Assembly (NCBI GenBank): GCA_026936325.1
Contig: JAPTHN010000018.1
Location: 11,179,658 to 11,243,657 of the forward strand
Reading direction: 5' to 3'
DNA length: 64,000 nucleotides
Source of the DNA: Platynereis dumerilii
Lineage: Eukaryota > Annelida > Polychaeta > Phyllodocida > Nereididae
The position numbers and the translations under genes are program-made. Shown here in pieces: positions 45,201 to 55,703 of this stretch (position 1 is the stretch's first letter; every line of letters begins with the position of its first letter). Below the pieces are notes generated by a model that saw only the letters and a program-made list of their open reading frames with translations, was not told where the DNA came from and did no database searches.

Positions 45201-45630
45201 GAACGATATGCGACAACGCACAGATGAGCGGATCGAGGATTTTGCAGATCGGGTGCAGAAGGCCGCCGCCATTGCTTATGAGGAAGTTGATCCACCTTTC
45301 CGGGATAAGGTGGCAACGGAGGCGTTCCTACGCGGAACCAGGGATAGTGCGGTTGCACGGGAAGTAGCCCGAACTCATCCGGCTACAGTGGCCGATGCAT
45401 TAAATGCGGTGCAGGAGGAAACTGCTCTTAATAAAATAATTGGGCGGGCTCCAGTACGGGGTAGACACGTGGGATTTGCTGATAAGGACGTGGAAATGGG
45501 GTTTAGTACCCTGCGGCCGGCCGGGTCTCCGGTTCCATCAACAAAGCTCCCAGTCATTTCAAGGCCGAATGCCCTGAACTATAGAAGTCCTCGAATGCGA
45601 ACGGGTAGCAGTAGGCGGTCGTACTGTTAG
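42268..45630 (+). CDS. LTR element: long gag-type frame
   Basis: The frame has 1120 codons. The first 850 or so are low-complexity (Gly, Pro, Ser, Arg), with a duplicated block near 42820-42960 and 42970-43110. The C-terminal quarter (about 44940-45430) is a retrotransposon gag domain: MPEYSGQEGRYEAFVYQFES, then FNNCLGGKVVDHMMTLP, LRRRFGAP and RTDERIEDFADRVQK. It would form the particle shell. No zinc knuckle was seen. Strong codon bias to GGG and GGT sets it apart from the AT-rich surroundings. Confidence 0.8.
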   Translation: MRQEVGAVKGELRQSMHKVDHAIGQLSEQAKRLSLSRSYSGTPGSVRSHRSARSQQSEAGGRPVGGQSASALSPNTVGPPTVAGVSGESLFDNEKYIDDWASNLGLAFAEPDASQSQGNDSPHRDGEEAVGASKEVGEHIPGGNLIPGKDRAEAHRQALFGAILDCLPSTGVYKGATSGDPTQQSSTMNHPGAMGGSGMDRPQRVDRSLPVDRCGMSPKQPGMARGGSESNAGLQQSSTMNHPGAMGGPGMDRSLRVDCPFTVDQCGMSPKQPGMARGGNESNPPRVTFNPVTAAPRGSSILTGGPSPVRSCGLRSVTPPKDGTFIAGPAEDIRYAGSFAFTGGVPPGTRSETGASIPIPELGRDNLSSHPVHTSYTRPGPVSPSSNRPAWMTEAQSHVAELTGVSIFELLWPSRTENPRSDPLTSTTVEAERSTRVNAPVIPVKTETVMGSQDQGYLSPSPANPAPGVRMSRRQIFVGESGNGVKNLPGEYRRPGGPPSFPVNQIPRPYGPSRGPDSRNIPSGSVVGPNTEQGTRGVGEQRAMGEVNGVGRLGNVRNSCYGDQLDGRSGGSTQQDNVPATCVKVVGLGGPAGGTDYVSDRTHGPSVPTHNAAGLFHDTSGRTRAPSGSTYHPAGLFHEPLLTSQGREHIHKPVDVLYDISGRPRDSTGFFYDTAASIHPGRNLRVEDRHIQSGASSSYGCSDYNDPSSANGQPTRAFRYDPPPNLATGRQSYAGRGYGLSGCAPDQTAPGHFGLSAPDSGGHQGSGDGRWGGPPNVDSAGCGQSGNHVSPAGGGNFTYSTGSEDQRGNYAQGEMLSSREYEGRPSGHNLPHPKAIPVAPGRAVPMRGGQLCLPRNTGIEDGGDFLVPLEPPRGDHGLGPRYPHRPRGPDWPKPKMPEYSGQEGRYEAFVYQFESSATGFEWDEAEMLNQFNNCLGGKVVDHMMTLPNDVTGNYIRLRDRLRRRFGAPDRADVVRGEMNDMRQRTDERIEDFADRVQKAAAIAYEEVDPPFRDKVATEAFLRGTRDSAVAREVARTHPATVADALNAVQEETALNKIIGRAPVRGRHVGFADKDVEMGFSTLRPAGSPVPSTKLPVISRPNALNYRSPRMRTGSSRRSYC

Positions 45631-47338
45631 CCCGCATCAGCCTGACCGCAAATCACCATGCGCACACATATGCATCTTTTTGGACTGTTGGGAATTCAGG
45701 GAAGTTTTGGGAACATTCTGGGTAGGTCTGTCAATATAATTTCTGTGTGTAGCGTGGCCCTTTTCCTGTCAAAATTTGATGGGGGGGGGGAGGCCAGAGA
45801 CTGGTTGTTTGCTCCTGTGCGGAAGGGCCGGGTAGGTTGCCTCGGAGGACGCTTCGGCTCCTACGGGACACCATTGCTCGGTGCCTCTCCGCAATCCTAA
45901 TGGCCGACGGTTGAGTCACGGAAGTGCCGGGGAAGTCTGGCCCTTGGTGGGCTTCGGCTCTTCCGGGGTTGTTGCCCCTGGCCTCCGTGATCATGATGGT
46001 CATGCATGGGATGGTTGAGTGAGAAGACGGACTCGGCCGCCCTGTCCCTGTAAAGGAGACAGATCATGTGTGCATAGGCTGCTCCCTTCCTCCATGGGCA
46101 GGGTGCGGCACTCATACTTGCCCTGGTTTCGGTGATGACACAGACGGCCTTCCGCTGATGACTCTGCCCCTCTTGGGTCGGCGGAGTTGGACTCTGCCAC
46201 TCTTGGGTCGGCGGAGGCTGACTCTGACACTCTTGGGTGGGCGGAGGTGACACCTATGGCTGGAGGGCCTCTGCTGTCGCCCATTGGCTGGGGGTAATGG
46301 TTATGACCCGAGGTTCACCCCCGGGTCATGTGACTGAGAGAATGAGATTAACTGTGACTTGGTGAACCTAGGTATTGAATCCTCGGATTCTTGTTAAGTC
46401 CCCTACCAGCCTTTCCCCACTGGGTTACCCCAGGCTGGCGGGTGACAACTAGCGGTCCCCTGCCCGCGCCATTGGCGCGGCCCGGGCATCGCGGTTGGCC
46501 CTGCCCGGCAAAGCGCACTTTTAGTGCAAATACAGGGGTTGAATTAGGCGGCATGTATCGTTGTCCCATATTGTTGCTTATGTTGGTGTCACGGCTCTGA
46601 TCGAATGGTGAATGTTGGCTAAGTGAGGGTGTGTTACAAGTGTGTGTACATATTGTAAGAGATTTGTAAATATTGTTGGGGTAGTTGGTGTTGATTGAGG
46701 TTGCGTAGTATGTGAAGTTTGGGAGGTCTTATCTGAATTCAATTTGTGTGAAGTGTTTGCGTTTCGGTATCTTACAGGCGTTGAGGCTCTCGTCTGATGT
46801 GGTCTCTGCTGATTGTCTCTGGTATATCGGTTGGTTAGGTAGTCCGAGTGTCTTGCTTCTCCATCTAAGACAAGAGTAAAAGCTGTTTACAAAGAAGAGG
46901 ATGTGTAATGTTCTATCCAGATCAAAGTTATCTCCACAGCGTGATCCTGTTGATCTACGCCAGGCCAGAGCAGTACCGGTGGCGCAGGGTTGTCTTACGT
47001 TATGGTGTGGAGGAGATGTTATCTGAAAATGACGTTCTGTGGAGAATCATCTAAGTTGGTCTGGGCCTACGTGGTTGAAGATGATGTCGATTGGTGAAAC
47101 ATACAAGCCCTGGATGGGAAGCCGATGTCCAGTGGTGAACCCTCTAAGTCCGGGATAGGAAGATGATGTCCATTAGTGAACCATACAAGTCCTGGATAGG
47201 AAGATGATGTCCATTGGTGAACCATACAAGCTTTGGATGGGAAGTTGATGTCCATTGGTGAACCCTCTAAGTCCGGGATAGGAAGATGTCAATTGGTGAA
47301 TCGATTCACCAATTCCTCAGAAACATTAGGGGGGAGAG
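45631..47338 (+). other. LTR element: non-coding 3' interior
   Basis: No pol-type motif was seen. It holds short tandem repeats near 46160-46250 (CTCTTGGGTCGGCGGAG) and an array of about 40-bp units near 47090-47310 (GATGTCCATTGGTGAACC). The purine tract at 47328-47338 precedes the 3' LTR. Confidence 0.75.
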
Positions 47339-47506
47339 TGTGGGAAACAGACCTTTCCCGCCACCAGCCTGCCACCAGAGGCGCCAGCGGCGCCCCTTGC
47401 GCATGCGCAGGGCGACGCTGGCAGAAGCAATGGAGAACTAGACGAAGAACATGTGAATTTGGACTCTGTATTATTGTATGTATTGTGGGGCATTAAAGTT
47501 GCTTTA
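47339..47506 (+). repeat. 3' LTR (168 bp)
   Basis: Same length and, by eye, same sequence as the 5' LTR. Followed by ATTT and the resumption of LINE B. Confidence 0.92.
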
Positions 47507-47510
47507 ATTT

Positions 47511-48146
47511 GGCAAAAATATCTTATCAAAAGTGCCAACATGGAAGTTATGTCAGCAAAATATTTCCATCGAAGATGAAGTTGAAATCTTGGGTGTAACA
47601 TTCGACAGTAAGCTCCTGTACAACCGTCATGTGCAAAGCAGGATTAACAGCTGCAGACAGCGAGTTTATGGCCTGGCCACTGTGGGAATGACGTATCCTG
47701 GCTTGTCATCTGAGGCCAAATCATATATCTGGAAGAGCCTGGGAGCCCCAATTATGTGTTATGGAATCGACAGCATCCCCTTATCATCTTCTAATGCTCG
47801 AAAACTTAAATCGGCCCAAGGAACAATTTTGAAGAGGGTAATGGGCATTAACAACCGTTCGCATCACAGCCGATTGCTTGAGGCTATGTGTGTCCCACAA
47901 ATTACTGAAACAATCAAAGTTAATACACAGGCACTATATCATAGAATTTTTAAGTGTGAGTGCCCAGCTAAGGAACTGCAAACTAGATTCTTAGCTGACT
48001 ACTTAAGAGGCAACAAACTTACAAAAAATTCACTTTTACAGCAGGTTATATTGACAGGTGCGTCGCCAATAGAGTGTTTACAAAACCGAGAAGAGCGGCT
48101 TTTAACGATTTTAAAGATGGTTTTACTGACTCTTTACAATATATGA
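47511..48146 (+). pseudogene. LINE B ORF2: C-terminal part after the LTR element
   Basis: The frame resumes GKNILSK. A frame change then leads to the stretch EVEILGVTFDSKLLYNRHVQ, continuing SRINSCRQRVYGLATVGM and SLGAPIMCYGIDSIPLSS, typical of the region beyond the RT thumb, and stops at 48146. The (AAAT)n tail follows 200 bp later. Confidence 0.85.
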
Positions 48147-48383
48147 TTTTACATGACAATTACATAAAACCTCATTCAAATGAGCACCAGCTGGTTGCAT
48201 TGTTACTTAAAGCTTTTTGATTTGGTGCTAAATTTAAAGAAATTTTGTTCCTGTGATATCCTGTTTTTACCCTTTTATACAAACTGTTTTTAACTGATGT
48301 ATATATGTATATATATTTATATGTTTTCATTTTCCCAGCCAATGGGAGTTCAAATAAAATAAATAAATAAATAAATAAAATAA

Positions 48384-48644
48384 CATTACATAATAAAGAC
48401 TTCTCCAGTGCTCCATTCAACCAAAGCCAGTCTGTCTGATTCATTCACGTCTAATTTTCATGCAAATAACTAAATAAAAGGGGCTGACATTACTTTATCT
48501 TCTAAAATTTACATCACTGAGTTAAGATATAAGCCATAAAGTTATAATAATTGAGAGTTTAAGATTTAGTGTCAACATTTTAAAATATTAACAAACAAAT
48601 GCATGTTTTTGAATACACTTAGTTAGTGCTTTGAAAGTCCATAT

Positions 48645-48705
<61 letters not shown>

Positions 48706-49788
48706 AATATTTCCTGTTGATAATATTTGATGAGGAGTGGTACACAAATTTAAATTTAGTCATTATTGTGGCAAATTTGATAGACCAGGGCCAAATATTG
48801 GCTGATATATGATTATCTGAAAATCCTCAATATTTATCTAATTTTGTTAATATTGACTTCTGCTGTAAATAAAAATGTTCATAGTGTTAAAAATTAGCAT
48901 GATGATGATGAAACATGTGAGGTTTATTTCAACAGAATGAAACGGAGAGTAAATAGAAATTTTAACAATTTTTTGCATTTTAAATCACAAATTTCAATGG
49001 AAAATTTTGCAATAACTCATGCAATGGCTGTGAATAGTAATCCATAGTGTGTCTAACTACAACTAAGCTTAAATAATTTGTAAACCCATTATCATTTTGG
49101 CTTTTCATGCAGAAATGTTAGAAAATTGGGATTTTTTCTAATTTTTGGGTTTTTATAAAAATTCATAGGACCAACATTCCAACTGAGTTGAGATGTTAAA
49201 GAGGCATAAGTTAGACACCTAATTGGAAAATTTCATAGATTTAACTCCAAAATTGACTGAATCATACAGGTTTAAAATAATAGTATTTTTTCATATTTTT
49301 GGTATATTGTCTTCCGTTCAATTTTCTCAGAGCATTTAGACCCACAAAAAACACATCTTGGGTATTTAATGCTTACAATATGCAAATTTCAGTGTCAAAA
49401 GTACAGTAGTTTTTTAGTTCTGTCCCAGAAACAAATAAAAACAAATTTTTCAAGTCTTTCAATGATTCTGAGAAAAGGATTAATGTCATTGAGATTAGAC
49501 CCTTAAAAGGCTCAACAGGGAATCAGGGATAGAAGATACCATATTTACCCAAAAATGATAAATATGCATTTTTTTCACATTTGTCAATAATTGTGAGAAA
49601 AGTATTAATCTCATGTTGATTAAACCCCTAAAAGGCACAACTAGGATCAAAGATACATTAATGTTCCAAAAATAAAAAGTATACATCCCATAGTTTTGGC
49701 ATTACTCCCAATACACAAGTGGGACGCTCGTTATCCGTATCATTGAATTGAAAGATGTATACATTGCCGAGGGTAATTGTTTTTTGGA
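48384..49788. other. AT-rich intron; one (AT)n microsatellite
   Basis: Contains (AT)n at 48641-48702. Beyond it are repeated phrases such as AAAATTTCATAG and weak direct repeats near 49470 and 49580 (GAGAAAAGGATTAATGTCAT / GAGAAAAGTATTAATCTCAT). No gene recognised. Confidence 0.5.
48641..48702. repeat. (AT)n microsatellite
   Basis: About 60 bp of alternating A and T, with one G near the left end. Confidence 0.95.
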
Positions 49789-50280
49789 GTTATGGGAGTT
49801 ACGGGAGTTAGTGAGAGTCACAGGAGTTAGTAGGAGTTACAGGAGTTAGTGGGTGTTAGGAGGAGTTAGCGGGAGCTATGGGAGTTACGGGAATTAGCAG
49901 GAGTTATTGGGAGTTACGGGAGTTAGTGGCAGTCAAGGGAGTTAGCAGGAGTTAGCAAGAGTTAGTGGGAGTTATGGGAGTTAGCAGGAGTTAGCGGGAG
50001 TTAGTGGGAGTTACGAGAGTTAACGGGAGTTGGCGGGAGTTGGCGGGAGTTATGGGAGTTACTGGGAGTTAGAGGGAGTTACGGGAGTTAGCAGGAATTA
50101 CGGAAGTTAGTGGGAGTTATGGGAGTTAGCAGGATTTAGCAGGAGTTAGTCGGAGTTAGTGGGAGCTACGGGAGTTACGAGAGTTAGCGGGAGTTACGGA
50201 AGTTAGCGGGAGTTAGTGGGACATAGCGGGAGTTGCAGGACGTCAAGGAGTTCGGGGAGTTACATGTTTAAATGGGGCCT
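49789..50280. repeat. Second GGGAGTTAG-type minisatellite
   Basis: Same 9-10 bp unit as at 5938-6520. The right end GCGGGAGTTGCAGGACGTCA then AGTTACATGTTTAAATGG matches the right end of the first locus. The left inverted end of the first locus is not seen here. Confidence 0.82.
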
Positions 50281-50763
50281 CAAATGTTATATCTGTACTG
50301 ACGGATCACAATAGATTGAATTTCTGCCTGGCCCTAAAAAAGGGCCTTTGATTGTTTCGCCTGTCCTGGTTTGACTCATTCATTTTCAGGACTCAGGTAT
50401 AGTTCCAAAATAGGCTATGTTTTATCCTCTTGTGCAGAACTTTTAAGTACTTTTTATTCTGAACATCATCATAGTTCTAAGATGATTTCTTATTTGTGTT
50501 TATTGTCAATTGGTAGATTTGATAGGCCTAGCCTTATTGATCTATCTGCAATTTATTGACTGTTTAAATACACTGAGAGCGAATTTCAGTATTATAATCC
50601 TTTACATGCATGGAATGCTTCTATTGGATCTGCTATCAATTTATAAATACCGCACCGGCCAAACTATATTTTCCATGTGGAAAAGGATATATCTATTTCG
50701 ATGACTTTGCCTATTTATATGCAAAACTTAATTTCACCTTAACTCCTTGTATTTTACCTTCAT

Positions 50764-51010
50764 GTTCCTCCATGGCCTAATGGTTTAAGGTGCTTGTTTG
50801 TGCTACCACTGGCTCTGAGGGCGTGGGTTCGAATCCCACCCCGGAACATAATTTAGTCCGAGCCCATGGGACAGTAAATGGAGGCGGGTTGTATCCAGTA
50901 TTCTATGCTGGGGCAACTGAAAGACCCTGGGCATCCCTGAATTAATAGGGTATGTTCCAGACTCCCAGTCTTCTCATCTCATAATCATACGGCGGTCACC
51001 AAAAAATAAA
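50764..51010 (+). repeat. tRNA-derived SINE, plus strand
   Basis: The head 50764-50848 has TGGCCTAATGGTTTAAGG (A box region), a long variable arm, and a perfect T arm GTGGGTTCGAATCCCAC; GTTCC at the start pairs with GGAAC near the end. It resembles a class II tRNA, but two acceptor-stem pairs fail, and a body with AATAAAA near 51005 follows, so it is called a SINE and not a functional tRNA gene. Confidence 0.68.
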
Positions 51011-52102
51011 AGTGCAGCTCCCTCCACAAAAGTTGGAGGTTGAGCTGCCCCGGCTGATCCGGGGTACACCAGCACAACAAAAGCAAGCAGCGAATGAAGT
51101 TCGAAGAAGGTATTGTATTCACTTCGGTAAAATGTTTTCCATCCGCCAGGCGGGCAGGCAGGCAGACGGGCGGATAGATCATTTTCAGTGCTCGGCCTCT
51201 ATTGAACGTACATGGATGAAATTTGTTACACATATAGCTTGTATGGCCCAGCTGTGCCTTTTGATGGTCTGAAAGATAGATATTCAATACTTTTTGTAAT
51301 AATCAAAATTATATAAACAATTCTTTTTGTTCGTTTCTGGGCCAGAACTCAGTCACTATTGCATGTGCATGCATGAAATTTGGTACACAATGTAGTAGTT
51401 CCTTTAGTATGTATCATACTTTTGTTAAAGTCAATGTTTGCTGTCAGGTAACGCTGCTAGAGTAAAGTCATGACATTTACCTAAAAAGTAAACCTTTGAA
51501 CAAATAAACATGTAGTCATTCACTGAATTTGTACTTTTTCATTAAAAAGCTTTACTTCCCATTTTGGAGTGTTGCCCGGACCAGAAACCAGACACAGGTC
51601 CATGGGATCAGTTCCCAAATTGAAGTCGAAAAAAATTTGTGTAACTGATATAAATACTCTGTAACCATTATACTAAATAATCGCCAGATCCAAATAACCA
51701 TTTGCCTTTTGATATCCCAATTGTTACATAATCTCTCTTAATAATTTCACAATGAAGTCTTGTGACATCATAATTTGTGCACTAATAGGTCATAGATTTG
51801 TTTCCATAATTTAAAAAAAAAACCAGTTCCCACATTTTCCGTACATTTAATTGGGGTAAGTTGTCACCTGTGTCAGTGAGGAAAGTAGGCATTTCTGCCA
51901 TTAAGTTGGTTAAAATAGGTGGTGTAATTGTTATTGATAAGACCAAACTCAGACACATAGCTGTGAAAGCAGAAAAACAGTTAGATAGATACAGTCTGAC
52001 ACACTCATGTTCATTTTGATGACATTGTATGTGGTCTTCAGAACTGCAGGTAAAACATTGAAGAGATCTACACATGTAAAATAAGTAGTTGAATGTACTT
52101 AC
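51011..52102. other. Intron sequence, nothing recognised
   Basis: AT-rich, with a GGCGGGCAGGCAGGCAGACGG run near 51148 and a poly-A run near 51813. No supported gene; ends at the donor of exon c2. Confidence 0.4.
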
Positions 52103-52702
52103 CGAAGAGTACTCAGGCCCTGACTTGCATCTCTTTCACTTGCTCCTTTTTCCTGGCAATGTTTTTTCATTTCCTCAATTTTCTCGATTAACTTCTGCTT
52201 TTCCAGTGCATCCAATTTTGAAAGACCTTTCACAGATTCATGCCACAGGAGAATCCAAGTGTAAGGAGTTACTTGGTCAGACTCAGACTCAGACTCGGAC
52301 TCAGACTCATTTATTCTTGCATCCTCCTTGATGTTAATATTTTTGTCAGTTACCAGTTCATATATGAGATTCAACAGAATGTCAGTTTCAGATACTTTTT
52401 GCCACAACTGCTCATAGAGTATTTTTTCCATTAGATTGGCAAATGGAATTCTTCCTTCATCATTTGTGTGATCCAGGAAGCCTGGATTAGTCTTAATCAG
52501 TTTAAGACAAATTTCCACAATAAAATTCCTGATGGGAGAAGTTTGCATTTGCAAAATTTTACTTGGAATAGCTGTAATGATATGATTTAAGGTTCCATCT
52601 TCAACAGCCTTCCCATGTTTATCCATTAAAAATTTCATCACGGTCAGAAAATGTTCATTCTCTTCCTCTTCGTTGTAGCTTTCAATAAACAGGCAAAAGC
52701 AC
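52103..52702 (-). CDS. Exon c2: second copy of the long helical/ankyrin-like module
   Basis: This 600-nt exon is phase 2 at both ends, with acceptor TTTCTTGCAG and donor CG/GTAAGT. It encodes about 200 residues, homologous to exon c1. Shared landmarks are a helix-rich start, the ankyrin-like stretch DHTNDEGRIPFANLMEK, the signature TPYTWILLWHESV, and a coiled-coil-like end finishing in GLSTLR. A run of alternating Ser-Glu codons sits just before TPYTW and is absent from c1. No known enzymatic domain is recognisable. The phase-2 donor fits the phase-2 acceptor of the exon ending at 2947, which gives the junction STLR-ERQM. Confidence 0.8.
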
Positions 52703-53557
52703 CTGCAAGAAACAAGTAAAGAGAATGTAGTCAATAGGTTTAACAGAAATTTTAGGCAGTTCAAGTGACCTCTAGTAATCCAGTTATTATTTTTATACTT
52801 ATATTTATTGAACCGTACTTTTTTCAGAGGAAATTTTTCTTTTAGACTTTTCAGGATAGTATCCAAACTGTTGTAATTTTCATCAGCTGTTGCTTTGATT
52901 TTTTGTTAATATTCCACAAGTAGTCTTTGAAAAATCTTTAGTTAACTCCTAGAATGTGTTGTCAATAAGAGCAGCAATATTTCTAGAAATTTTGGTAGGG
53001 AGTGTTATCTTTGGAATTAGGCTATGTGAAATCATGAGCTCAAAAAAATCTTTAGATTTTGTCTTATCTCCCAGTTTCAACAGGTCACTCAAAAGGCTGT
53101 ATTTTGATGAAACTGTTCGTAAAGCAAATCAAACTCATTCCTGAATTCATCATAACGCGCATTTGTTTCTTTTGGGAGTCTATAAATATTACCAAGTAAA
53201 ATCTTTGTATTTGCTTTTCGTCTACTTTATATGAAGCAATTATATGAAGCAAATATCCATGAAGCAAATACTATCGTGTCACTTTCGACCAGTCCTGTTG
53301 GTTAGGCGAGGAGATACATGTAAGTTGTATAATCATGTTTTCCCATGTTCCCAATTATCGATCAACTTCATGGAAATGCATCCATTGCCAATAAAAATCA
53401 ACAAATTTAATTATGAAACACCTCTAACATATGTAAAAAAAATGTACTCGTTCCTCAAAATAGAAGTCTCCCATGACCATGTACTTAAAAAAAGTAATAA
53501 CACGGAAAATATAAGATGTCTTGAAAATTATGATAAATATATTTATGTATTATATAC

Positions 53558-53592
53558 CTTGTGCTCAGTTCATCATCCAGAGATGTGTAAAT
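53558..53592 (-). CDS. Exon b2: 35-nt micro-exon
   Basis: This tiny exon lies between TTTACTCTACAG and GTATATAA and encodes IYTSLDDELST plus two bases of the next codon. Its length takes the frame from phase 0 to phase 2, exactly what the flanking exons need. It matches the other micro-exon at 59006-59040 (IFIPLDSKLTT) in length, phase and spelling pattern. Being so short, it would not be called alone; the paralogous pair and the phase fit are the evidence. Confidence 0.72.
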
Positions 53593-53879
53593 CTGTAGAG
53601 TAAAAAAGGAGCTAAATGACTAAATATAGACAGCAGTAGGAAATAAATAGCCCTTACTGTAACAAACAATAGTCTCAACCGACATTGTTACAGTTTCTGT
53701 GAAAGACATATTGTGCAATGATGCCTCTAATTTACTCAAGAGCTTCAAAGTTTCGTTCTCCATACAATGTTTGCAAAACCATCTTAAACTTTGATTTGAC
53801 ATGATATCCTGTTATTGTCTGCGGCAAAACTGCACTTCAGCAAAGATCTACACCACTGCTCCACCACCGAGTATGGTTT

Positions 53880-54270
53880 TACATCTTTGATTCAGACCTA
53901 GCCAATATGGTCAGGATGAGCAGAGTGACACCAGGGATGTGCAGCCATTTACGGCCGTACACATCACCCTGCTGTGTAATGCTGGGAGGGGGATTCAAAC
54001 CCGGTCCCTCAGAGCCTTACTTGACTCAAGCATGGGCACTCTAACCATCAGGCCCTGATGCCTACTCAGAACAATTTTTTTATACATAACCTTTTTATGA
54101 TTTGGGGTCATACTTAATCGACCTCTGCCGAGTGACACAGAGGATTTGCAGCCATTTTGGGGAGCACACATCATGTCGTATAGTGCCGGGAGCAGGAGTC
54201 TAACTTGCTCACTGAAAACATAACTTGATTCAAGCACGGCCAGTCTAACCATTAGGCCATGATGGCATCT
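53880..54270 (-). repeat. Two related tRNA-derived SINEs in tandem
   Basis: On the minus strand the first copy (about 53880-54062) has GGCCTGATGGTTAGAGTGCC and CCGGGTTTGAATCC. The second (about 54105-54270) has GGCCTAATGGTTAGACTGG and a decayed B box. Both end in a similar body (GGATGTGCAGCCATTT / GGATTTGCAGCCATTT). They lie in the intron between exons b2 and a2. Confidence 0.7.
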
Positions 54271-55703
54271 CCACTGGGCACATCAAACAATTTTTTTTAT
54301 CCATGATAATTTCATGTTTTGTTCATGTTATATGGCAGCTTCACAAACCTCATGGAAGTATAGTTGCATGATTTTAGCAAGGAAGTAATGAGATAGAAAG
54401 CACATGGTAACATTACTTTACGCTTGTCTTGAATTTACACACTTATTAAAGCTTCATTACATATGTCATATTCTGGACTTTCCAGTAGGTCTGTGCATTC
54501 CTTTGCAATAGCATTCCTTCTTGTGCAATGAGAGCCTTGGAAAGATAATGAATACAAAAAGATATTCTGATGTAATTCATGACTGGAGATGGTTACGTAT
54601 GTGACCGTACTCAGTGATGAAGCAATGAACAGAGATCTGCAATTTCCGTGATGAATTTGGTAGTCCTGTGGCAAATTTACAGTCCTGCAAGCATTCTCCC
54701 ACTTTGCAGAACATACGCGTTTCGGAGGAGGGGCAGCCATCCCCTAAACCTTTGAGAAAAGGCCCAAATTCGGGCAAGGAGGCTATAAATTCGGGCAGAT
54801 GATCAAATGAATATTATTGAAATGCAGAGGTTTCCTAGAAATTTTAGGGGAGACCGGGACTGGTTGTCACATGGGCAGGTTGTCACACTTCCTGGAGCTG
54901 CTTGTTACCAATCAGCACCAGGTTTTTAAACCAAAAAACTAACACAAACATAAATTTTTGCTATATACATGCATAAGTGTCTAAATAAATCTATATCAAA
55001 TTTATAAAAGAAATTTTCAGAAAAAATGTTATACGCCTTCATTTGTAGCACCCTTGTACCCAGTGGTGTGTTTGTTAAGGTCTTCACTGGGCGAGTAAAG
55101 GATTCCTCATATGTCCAAAATAACTTGTCTTAGTCAAGATCCCCTTTACAGAATCCCAATTCCTGCATCCCAGCTCTGAACCAAAAGTGTGACAATTAAC
55201 CTGCCCCGAGTGTGAGACAACCTGCCACGAAAATGTGACAACCTGCCCCAAGAGCTGAATTTTAAAAAATGTTCAATAGGATATCAAGACTTTGAATGAT
55301 TTAGGTATATATTTGCCAGATAGATGTAAGTCGCTTCCCTTTTGACATATAGAATGGCAGTGCTCCTGCACGCTTTAAATAGAAGTTTCTCCTATTGGAC
55401 ATGGTATAAAATTTGGATAACCCAAAACAGGCACATACATCCAAAGCAACAATATTTTGCTATGTAAGGGTGGGTTTTTGGTAGTTTGTTCCTGGTGCTA
55501 TGCCATTTAAGAAATTACAAAGTTAGTTATACCAGTGCCATTTAACTCCATTGCAGACGCAGTACCAGGAAGTTGCAAGCAGAAGATTTCTTTTTCGGAT
55601 AAAGATGAAAATATGTTGAGTATGTTGTTTAAGGCTTATTTGTTGTGGTAGGCCAACTGTGCATGAATTGTTGTGACTGTGAAGAAGAATAAAACGTTCA
55701 TAC
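54271..55703. other. Intron between exons a2 and b2, holding a TIR element
   Basis: About 54843-55255 is a likely MITE. GGTTGTCACATGGGCAGGTT at the left is mirrored by TGTGACAACCTGCCCC at the right, with further inner copies of the GGTTGTCACA word. The rest is featureless. Confidence 0.6.

Larger units (their letters stand above)
40381..47506 (+). mobile_element. LTR retroelement, gag-type frames only, very young insertion
   Basis: This fossil has two 168-bp LTRs (40381-40548 and 47339-47506) that I read as identical, so the insertion is recent. ATTT is duplicated at 40377-40380 and 47507-47510. A primer-binding-like TGGTGTCAGAAC follows the left LTR, and a purine tract (AGGGGGGAGAG) precedes the right one. 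The interior has a tandem-repeat leader and two gag-type frames. I see no protease, reverse transcriptase or integrase, so it looks non-autonomous. The gag region points to the Ty3/Gypsy side, as does the 4-bp duplication. It is nested in LINE B. Confidence 0.88.
36779..48383 (+). mobile_element. LINE family B (APE-type non-LTR retrotransposon), interrupted by an LTR element
   Basis: This is a second, different LINE. ORF1 (36830-38070, split in two frames) has a coiled coil and an RRM-like region. ORF2 (about 38060-40376, then 47511-48146) has endonuclease and reverse transcriptase. The tail is (AAAT)n at 48352-48383. The LTR element at 40381-47506 sits in the RT thumb region; joining KSKCIIF before it to GKNILSK after it restores the frame. 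Without the insert the element is about 4.5 kb. The clade is not certain; it is clearly distinct from family A. Confidence 0.86.

Noticed and set aside
50764-50848. True tRNA gene (class II)
   Set aside because: The T arm is perfect, but the acceptor stem has mismatches and a SINE-like body follows.
51011-51290. Both-strand frames of 86-100 codons near 51.0-51.3 kb
   Set aside because: Opposite-strand overlaps without motifs, next to a SINE; likely chance.
53620-53802. Minus-strand frame beginning MSNQSLRWFCKHC as an exon
   Set aside because: It lies in the intron just upstream of micro-exon b2, has no counterpart in the first cassette and no usable acceptor/donor pair in the needed phase.
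54435-54777. Minus-strand frame beginning MAAPPPKRVCSAK as a separate gene or exon
   Set aside because: No splice signals in phase with neighbours, no domain, and it does not repeat in the other cassette.
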